DNA from: Lysobacterales bacterium
Lineage (GTDB): Bacteria > Pseudomonadota > Gammaproteobacteria > Xanthomonadales > SZUA-5
Assembly (NCBI GenBank): GCA_022844135.1
Contig: JALHMG010000033.1
Coordinates: 1-64,000 of the forward strand
Direction of reading: 5' to 3'
Length of the DNA stretch: 64,000 nt
In this document: in pieces, positions 1 through 7,400 of the stretch
Numbering within the stretch: the stretch's first letter is position 1
Layout of the letters: each line of letters opens with the position of its first letter
Made by a program: the position numbers and the translations under genes
The notes under the pieces: model-generated
Seen by the model: the letters and a program-made list of their open reading frames with translations, nothing else
What the model was told of the DNA's origin: nothing
Database searches by the model: none

Positions 1-39
1 GAGCTATTCGCCAAGCTCAAGATCCCCGAGCCGACCTAA
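1..39 (+). CDS. 3' end of an unidentified gene
   Basis: The first 12 codons read ELFAKLKIPEPT and then TAA. The start lies outside the window. The frame is too short to assign. An IS or other mobile gene is possible because the toxin locus next door is bordered by transposon debris on its other side, but nothing visible proves it. Confidence 0.3.
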   Translation, partial: ELFAKLKIPEPT

Positions 40-56
40 AAAGCGCTTGTAGTGTC

Positions 57-81
57 AAAAATGACTACCGTCGTGTAGTCA
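57..81 (-). terminator. Rho-independent terminator of the RHS-immunity operon
   Basis: Read on the minus strand this is a perfect 7-bp stem, TGACTAC / GTAGTCA, with loop acgacg, followed directly by TTTTTG. The hairpin with its T-run sits downstream of all the small minus-strand genes that follow the RHS gene, so it plausibly ends that transcript. The stop codon of the last candidate small ORF lies inside the 5' arm of the stem. Confidence 0.6.
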
Positions 82-252
82 AATCAACAGGTTGCAGCGC
101 GAACTGTCGAACTCGGGGGGCCATTGCCGGTTGAGTACTGGAGCGAGTTGGTCACAATCTCGCGCAGTCGAGGGTGAAGACAGCCAAAAATAGAAGCGCA
201 CACCATAGCGGATACAAGTATCGTTCTTGAAGTCATTGGTCGAAAAAATCAC
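79..252 (-). CDS. Small ORF (57 aa) at the end of the immunity array
   Basis: Open frame of 57 codons from a GTG that overlaps the stop of the preceding immunity-like gene in a GTGA arrangement. It begins VIFSTNDFKNDT and ends RCNLLI. Its TGA falls in the first stem of the operon terminator, which is what a true last gene would show. There is no clear Shine-Dalgarno site, so translation would depend on coupling. It could instead be the frameshifted C-terminal part of the neighbour. No family recognised. Confidence 0.35.
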   Translation of the reverse strand: MIFSTNDFKNDTCIRYGVRFYFWLSSPSTARDCDQLAPVLNRQWPPEFDSSRCNLLI

Positions 253-596
253 CCGATAACAATCGGTTTTTGAAATCGCCCAGCAAAATACCAGCGGTAT
301 CGATCGAGAAGCGCAAGGCGTTCGTCACTGGCGATCGGGCGACCAGCTGGTCTTTCGTCGATTGTCCAGTTTTCCGGGAATTTATATGGATCACGTTTCC
401 AGTCTGTTACTGAACGTGAGTCAATAAAAACATGGTCCTTGTTCACTTCGATATAGACATCAGTCCCTTCCTCACCTTTGACAAGTCGCCAAATGTTTTG
501 GGTTACTTGAAAAAGAGCGAGGCCGTCTTCAATAGCGGCTTTGCGGGCTCGCTTCTTCAGATCCGGAAATCCGATAAGGGTTGACAACACGGTCAC
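249..596 (-). CDS. Immunity-like protein 3 of the RHS locus
   Basis: A 115-residue protein distantly related to the two proteins encoded between it and the RHS gene. The shared pattern is VTQ..IWR, then DVYIE, then an (F/I)DS, then SDER about 25 residues later. No signal peptide or membrane segment, so it is probably cytoplasmic, as expected for an immunity protein protecting the producer against an RHS toxin. Function is inferred only from position and paralogy. The first 12 residues (MTVLSTLIGFPD) come from a 37-bp segment almost identical to the start of immunity-like gene 2. GGAGGTGA lies at the first GTG, so initiation may really occur two or three codons downstream (second GTG or TTG). 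Base composition looks less GC-rich than in the housekeeping genes. Confidence 0.7.
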   Translation of the reverse strand: MTVLSTLIGFPDLKKRARKAAIEDGLALFQVTQNIWRLVKGEEGTDVYIEVNKDHVFIDSRSVTDWKRDPYKFPENWTIDERPAGRPIASDERLALLDRYRWYFAGRFQKPIVIG

Positions 597-727
597 CTCC
601 GATCAACAGGAACTCGCCATAATTTAGGCCAACGCTCATATAGTCTGATCACCGGGGCCTCGAACCTCTGCCTGCGGCTAAAATCATCTATTTCTGCGTC
701 CGTCAAGACCAATGTACGCAATTCCAT
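593..727 (-). CDS. Small ORF (44 aa) inside the immunity array
   Basis: An ATG-started frame of 44 residues, beginning MELRTLVLTDAEIDDF and rich in Arg and Leu. GGAAG lies seven bases before the ATG. It starts 14 bp after the stop of immunity-like gene 2, and its TGA overlaps the start region of immunity-like gene 3, so it fits a translationally coupled operon exactly. No similarity to the neighbouring immunity-like proteins could be seen. It may be a genuine small protein or the remnant of a displaced cassette. Confidence 0.42.
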   Translation of the reverse strand: MELRTLVLTDAEIDDFSRRQRFEAPVIRLYERWPKLWRVPVDRR

Positions 728-741
728 TTCGGGACTTCCAA

Positions 742-1104
742 CTATTCTTCTATAGGAACGACCTGCAGGCGCGTCTTTAACCAGCCCTTAGCAAAGTGCT
801 CAGTTAAGGCTTGGGCTACCTGCTTGCGGTCTTCGGGTGACAGTTGTTTGGTGATGTCGGCGGTTAATCGAAATTCATACCAATCGGTGTGGGAAAAAGG
901 CTTCCCCGTCACCGGCCGCCACCATAGCTTTTGTCGGCTGTCAAACAAGTGCGCTGCAAACAAACTAAATGGAAATGGCACGCCGTCCATGTAGACGTCT
1001 ACGAAGCGACCATCCGTCTCATAGCGCCATAAGTCTCTCGATACCTGTGTGACCGTCCCTGACATTGGGTCCGGAAATCCGATAATGGTTGACAACACGG
1101 TCAC
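742..1104 (-). CDS. Immunity-like protein 2 of the RHS locus
   Basis: A 120-residue protein clearly paralogous to the gene just upstream: VTQVS.D(I/L)WRYE, RFVDVY, LFDS.Q.L.WRP, ALTEH..KGW.KTRL.V(I/V)P occur in both in the same order. Probable cytoplasmic immunity protein for the RHS toxin or for a lost relative of it; this is inferred from context. The GTG start abuts the upstream stop codon directly. An internal ATG at 1065 aligns with the start of immunity-like protein 1 (MSGTVTQVS versus MKGRVTQVS), so a 107-residue product is also possible. The extra N-terminal MTVLSTIIGFPD is carried by the 37-bp repeat shared with immunity-like gene 3. Confidence 0.75.
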   Translation of the reverse strand: MTVLSTIIGFPDPMSGTVTQVSRDLWRYETDGRFVDVYMDGVPFPFSLFAAHLFDSRQKLWWRPVTGKPFSHTDWYEFRLTADITKQLSPEDRKQVAQALTEHFAKGWLKTRLQVVPIEE

Positions 1105-1416
1105 CTAGGACTGCTTCTCGACTGGAATAACCTTCAGGCGCGTCTTGAACCAGCCCTTGGACAGATGTTCGGTCAGAGCATCCGCCAACTGCTTTCGCTC
1201 ATCGGACGTGAGCGTCGGTCCGACAGGGTTTTCTTGGAATGTTAGCCAATCTTCGTGGGAGTAGGGCTGGTCAGTTGCTGGTCGCCATTGAAGTCGCTGC
1301 TGACTGTCGAACAAGAGCGAGCCAAACAGCACCGGTTCGATGTACACATCGACAAATCGGTTATCCAGCTCGTAGCGCCAGATGTCTATGGATACCTGGG
1401 TAACCCGACCTTTCAT
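1105..1416 (-). CDS. Immunity-like protein 1, adjacent to the RHS toxin gene
   Basis: A 103-residue soluble protein starting 23 bp after the RHS stop codon, preceded by AGGAG seven bases before the ATG. Being the first gene after the toxin, it is the most likely cognate immunity protein. It ends with an amphipathic segment rich in Lys/Arg (WFKTRLKVIPVEKQS) that is conserved in immunity-like protein 2. I do not recognise a named immunity family. Position, small size and tandem duplication are the whole argument for the role. Confidence 0.78.
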   Translation of the reverse strand: MKGRVTQVSIDIWRYELDNRFVDVYIEPVLFGSLLFDSQQRLQWRPATDQPYSHEDWLTFQENPVGPTLTSDERKQLADALTEHLSKGWFKTRLKVIPVEKQS

Positions 1417-1439
1417 GTCGCGCTCCTAATGTAGATTCC

Positions 1440-4400
1440 CTATGGAACTCTGTGAATCCGAGTGGTGACCCCACCTGGGCGGACCAGGAAAAGAATCGGT
1501 CGTTCGAAGAGGTTCCAATATGAGTTTGCCCGCACATTGGATCCCAGGAAGACAGAGGCTCTGGTTGTCGTGGCGGCGAAACCGATAGACGCAGGGATGA
1601 ACGCTGATGATCTTTGCCAACCAGCCAGATTGTTCGCCCATGCTCCAAAACGCGTTGAGTATATGGATGCGAAACCCAGACGCTCGGTGCCAAGCGCTAG
1701 CGTCCTTGCCTCAAGCGACCCAGAAAAGAACGCATGTGCCCCGCCTCGTGCCTGGAACAGCCAGTTCGCTGCACGCCCGGCGCCACCCGTAGCCGCACCA
1801 AGAGATGCCTGCCTGATCGTGTGTCCAATGTTGTTGCTGCTGAGCGTGCCCGCTAACGTGCCGCCGATGGCGCCAGCGACACCGCCCTGTTCCACCCAAT
1901 AATCCACCGCGTTATCGGCTAAACCAGCGATACCCGAAAACATCTCCGCTGCGCGTTCGTCGAATGAGTCCCAGTAAGACGGCTCTTCAAATTCAGGATG
2001 CGCCACGTGATTGAACAACTGCTGGAACGCGGCTGTGCTGGCGCCGGCCGCGAACGAGCCACCGGTCATATCGCTGACGGTGCCGCCAATGGCGGCACTC
2101 GCTGCGGTTCGTCCTAGGATGCTGCCGAATGATTTGCCATCACCGATCTGACCTACCGCAGGGCTTAAGGCCTCTGTGAATCCTGCGGCTAAGAATCCAT
2201 GACCAAACTTGCCGCCTTGAAGTCGATTCAGTGTTCCACCGGCAGCAGCATGAGCGGCAACTTTTGCGATGGATGAGCCACTCGCTACGCGACTGGTGAC
2301 TATCTCCACACCAGGGCCGCGTTGAATGAATGTGGTTCGGACTGAGCTGAAATGCGTCCCGATGCCCCAGAACACGGCGGCACTTACCGCTCCCCAGAGT
2401 CCGGCCTTCAGCGATCCTGTCGCAATCGCTGCGCTTGCAAATCCACCGGCTACCGCGACGAGAAATGATTTCAGCAGCGCGTTTGCAAGGAACAACTGGC
2501 CGCTGATGATTGCAGCGACCACGCCAACGACGATTCCAACGGCTTGCCTGAGACTGAAGTTCCCGGTGGGATCGGTCGCGGTCAGCGGATTATTGAGCAC
2601 ATAGCTATAGCGATTGAGCCCTTGCGTGGCCTCGGGCTCGACAAAATCGTCGGCTTGGATGAACCGTCCGATCTCGGCGTCGTAAAGTCGCGCGCCCATG
2701 TGCGTTAGCCCGACGGCGTCGAGTTGTTCGTGGCCGGTGAAGCCTTGGGTGGTGGTGCTGTTGGTGCTGGCGAAGGTGGCGGATTGGAGGAGCGTTAGTA
2801 GCGCCCAACTCCCGCTTCCGCCGACGCCGGGTGTGGCGGCGTTTCTTCGTTGGCCATGGGCGTTGAAGCTTTGGCGGCTCTTGAGCGCGCCGGTCTCGCT
2901 GGCGATGGTGTCGATGCTGCCCAAGCTGTCGCGCAGCAAATAGTCGTACACCGGCGGATTGGCTTGCACGGTGGTGATGACCAGGAAGCCCCCGATGTAG
3001 CGCTTCACGCTGTCGGTGATGCCTTCGCGGATGAACTCGACGTTGCCGATATAGAACGTGGTTTTGGTGCCGGCGGGCGGCGGCGGGGTGTCGTCGTCTT
3101 CGAAGCGTGCGCAGAAGATGCCGTCGCTGACGCCGCATGCGGGGCTGGGGCCGACGTTGCCATCGACGCGTTTGTACATGCTGCGATCGATGCCGTATTT
3201 GAAGCTGACTTCGGCCTGGATGGTGCCGTCGCCGGTGAACTCATTGCGGGTGATGCGTTCGGGCAGATCGAAGCCGGTGTAGGTGATGGTGCGGATCGGG
3301 CTGCCGTTTTTGCGGACTTGGGTGTTATTGCCGTTTTCATCGTAACAGTAGTTCTTTCCGGCGACCTGGCTGACGGCGTGCGGGCCGGCGATGCGGGTGC
3401 AGCCGGTTTGGAAGGGGGTGGATTTGTAGGTGTAGGCGCCGAGGTTTGACGGGCTGCCCGCCGGGCCTGATTTGTGGGTGATATTGCCCAATTGATCGTA
3501 TTGCAGATCGAGCGTGGTGACGTTGGTTGGCGCGCCCGCCGCTCGGGTTTGGCGCACCCTTTGCAGCCGATCGAGCGTGTCGTACTCGAACTCTTCCTGC
3601 CAGTCGGCACCTGCTGTCTGGTCGTGGCGCAAGATCAGATTGCCGTTCTTGTCCCAACGCGTGATCCAGTTTTGCAAATCGCCATTAACGGTGCCACTCG
3701 TGCCGCCGCTGAACAAGCCGGTCTTGATCGTCGCTAGTCGCCCGGTGTTGTCATCGAAGGTGCGTTCGCTCACCAAGGCATTGCTGCCGTGATAACGCTC
3801 GCGGCGCACTTGCTGGCGCGCGGTGAGTGCGAGCACTTCGTTGTATAGGATGCCGGTTGTACCGTTGGCGGCCTCGCGCACGCCGATGGGGAAGCCATCG
3901 CTCGAATACACTTGCAACTGACCGAGCGGGCTGGAGGGGCTCAAGGCCGGATCGAAGGATTGGAACACGCGGCCATACTGATCGTACGTGGTGCGCGCGG
4001 TGTAGCTGGTGCCTTCGAGCGTGGTGGTCAATCGTGTCAAGCGCGCCAGTGAGTCATACGCATAAGCGCGCGAAAAGCTCACGTAGCTTTCTTCGAGCAG
4101 CAAGCCCACGGTTTTGGTACTGGTGCCGATCAAGAATCCATCGTCATAGAACCACTGCGCGGTGGGCTCATCGACGTAACCGCCGCTATCCACGCGGCGG
4201 TTCTCGCGGCGCTCGACGAGCCGGCCCAGCGCGTCATAAAAATAGCTGCGTACCTGGCCTTTGGCGTCGGTCTCGCTCAGCACTTCGCCGAGGGCGTTGT
4301 AGGTGTAGCCGACCAGCCCTTTGTCGGGATCGCTGATGCCGGATTTGCGGCCCAGGGCGTCGAAGGCCAACACTGTGTTGATGGCTTGCCCGGCGCTGCT

Positions 4401-7400
4401 GCCGTTGTTCGGTGTGCGCGACACCTGGGTCAGATTGCCAAACGTGGTGCGCGTGTAGTTGACCTGGAACGATGCGTCATCGCGCGCGAGTTTGGTTTCC
4501 GCCAGTCCGTTCTTGTCGATAGTGGTATCGAAGCCGCGCGGATTGAAGTTGATCGTCTGCATGCGGTCGAACTCGGCGCTCTGCACGGCGAAACCGCCGT
4601 TGTAGAACTCCGAAGGGATTTGCACGCTGGTGCTGCGCCCAAGCACGTCGTAAGCGCTGCGCGTCTCTGCCGGGCTTGCGCCCGACTGTGAATCGCCCGC
4701 TCGCTGCGCGCCTTGCACGGCGGTGGGATTGACCGAGAAATACGGCTCGCTGGCGACGCGCGTGCGGCCGAGCACATCGAAGCGCGTGTACACGCTCGAC
4801 CAGCGGCTGTCGGTCTCGCTGCCGTTGTTCTGGTAGATGCGCGAGGTGGAGAGAATCTGCCGCCCAAGAATGTCGAAGTACGCAAAAGTGCGCGGCGCGA
4901 TGCTGGCGATGTTTTGGAAGCTTTCGCTGGAATTGCCCTCGATGCGATAGACCGCACCCGCCGGGCAGTTTGCCCGTGGTGCGCCAATGGGGATGCCTCC
5001 TGTTCCATCCGGCAACGTGGGGATCGGCAAGAAGGCGGTGCCGGCGTCCGCGCACCACGCATATCGCGTGCGCCCGAACGCGCCGGTGGTGCTGCGCGCA
5101 AAATGCTCGCGCCCGAGTGGGCCATAGAACTTCTCGGAAAACACGCCGTGTGCAGTCAGTGCGCCCAACGGATCGCCGAACACGTTGCGGTTCAGCGCAC
5201 CGGTTTGCGTGACGCCGATGCGCTCGTTGTAGGCTTCGACACCGGCTGCGATGAGCGATGAGAAATACGGGCTCTTGGTGCCCTGCACGAAACGACCCAG
5301 CGTGTCGTACTCGGTCCGCGCGTAACGCTGGAACTTGGTGGGCGTGACGCGCCATTGGTCCTGGCGGAACTGGCTTAAGTTCAAACACGCGGCGCGGTCT
5401 GGAAAGTCCGCGACCGAGCAGGTCACGCTGAAGGTGCGATTGCCGTTGGCATCGAGCACATGATCGGTGCGCTGATGCAGCCGCGCACGCTCGGCGGCGG
5501 TGTATTCCGTGGGATCATAAAGGCCGCTGACTTCGGCAATCAGCAGTAGCGTCGTCGGATCGTATTCAAAAGTGGTGCGCCGAGCGGTAGAGAGGCCACC
5601 GCGAATACTGACGACACCCGCAAGCGACAAACGGCCCAACCGCGTGCGCTCCGGATCGCGCGGGTGCGTCGGGAATTGGGCATAGCCTGCGCAGCCAATC
5701 GTTTTGATCAGTTGCACCGGCGTTTCGGTAAAGCCGTAGTAATTGAGCTGGATCGTCTGATCGACCAAAGCATTGGTTTGATCGAAGGTGGCCGTGCTCT
5801 GCTCCAGGAGGTTGCCGAACTGATCCATGCCGTCGCGCGTGAGTACGATCTGGCCTTCGTTTTCTGTGATCGCTCCGGTCACCGTCACCACTCGATGAAC
5901 CGGAGTGCCCGTGGCCAGATCGAAGCGCTTTTCGGTGGCATAAAAACCATACGGGAAAACCGGCTGGCGCTGAGTTGGTACGAACGGAGGTACCGTCGTG
6001 TAAAGCGTCTGGTGATCGCTGATCATCGATCCGCTGGTAGCCGCTTTGCCGGCAATCTGCATGCGCGGGAAAGGGTATGGGCGGATGGACTTGTCTGCCG
6101 CATCGATCACGGGGCAAATGTTGGGGCCACAGTTCTCCGGCGGCTCGACAAAACACTGCGGGCCCAAGGGATCGTTGAGGCACGGATCGGGCGTGAGTGC
6201 CGTCAATGCCTCAACGAGCGTTCGGCTCGGCCGACCGATATAGGGATAGTCCTGGCGGTAGTCGGTGGTGGTCAGCAGCTTGTTCTGGAAGTCCTCGGTT
6301 CGGATCGCGGCGAAGCCTAAGAATCCGCGTCCACCTGTTTGCACACGCGCGCCGCGATACGAGTAGCGAATCTCGCCAGTCGCCGCAGTGTCGGCGCTGG
6401 CGCAAGCGACGGATGCGTCTGGCGAGCACCCTGGCGAAGACGAGCGCGCCACGCGCACGACCCACAATGGCGAAAACACATCGAAGATCGCGCTACCACG
6501 CGCAAAGTTCAGACGCGGGCCATCGTGCGCGCGCTCATAGGCGAACTGATTGACGAGCGGCGCGTACTGCACGGTGTGCCGTGCGCCCAGCCCGTTGGTG
6601 ATTTGCACGATGCTGTCCTGGCCGCCGAAGCGCAGATTCGCGACGACCACGTACAAATTGTTGCTGCTGGAATTATTGGCGCGATAACGCACCAGTTCGG
6701 GCGCGCCGTCGCCATTGATGTCGAGCGGCAACGTGAGGTACTGGTTCGGGTCTTGGTTCCCTAATATGGCAGGCGAGCCAGTGGCGGCGGCTTCATCTTG
6801 GAACGCAAATCCGCCGGAGGTGAAGCGGCGGAACACGAGCGGGTTCGCGCCGCTCGTGCATCCGCTACTGCACTCGCGTTGAAACACCAGATCGAGCCGC
6901 TTGTCGCCGGTGACATCGACCAGTTGCGCGCGATCGGCTTCGCGCCGCTTGAGCGTAAAGTTCGGCGTGTCGCGCGGCAGGAGATTACCGGCCGGCGCAT
7001 TGCCGCCTCGGTTCAAGCGAAACGCGAACTGATCGATGCGGTCGTTGCCCGAGCCGCTAAATCGCTCGCGCATCAGCACATCGCTGAGGCCATCGGCATT
7101 CAAATCCGCCAATGAAGCGCTCAGCAAGTCCGGCGCGTGATCGCAGAAGGCGACGTTGGTGCCATTGCCCACGCATTGGCCAGCGCTTATGAGGAAGGCA
7201 TCGCCCACCGGCGTCACTTTCGCGGTGACCCAGTACTTGGCCTCAGTAATGATCTGTTCTGGCGATCTGTTCTGCTCGATGCGCGACTGCCCGGCACGTT
7301 GCCAGCGCGGCTGATCGGTGCGGATCGGCGGCGGGGTCTCTAGCGGTTTGCAATCACCGGGGCCGGTCGGGCATTGCGCCAGCAACTCCGCTTCACACGG

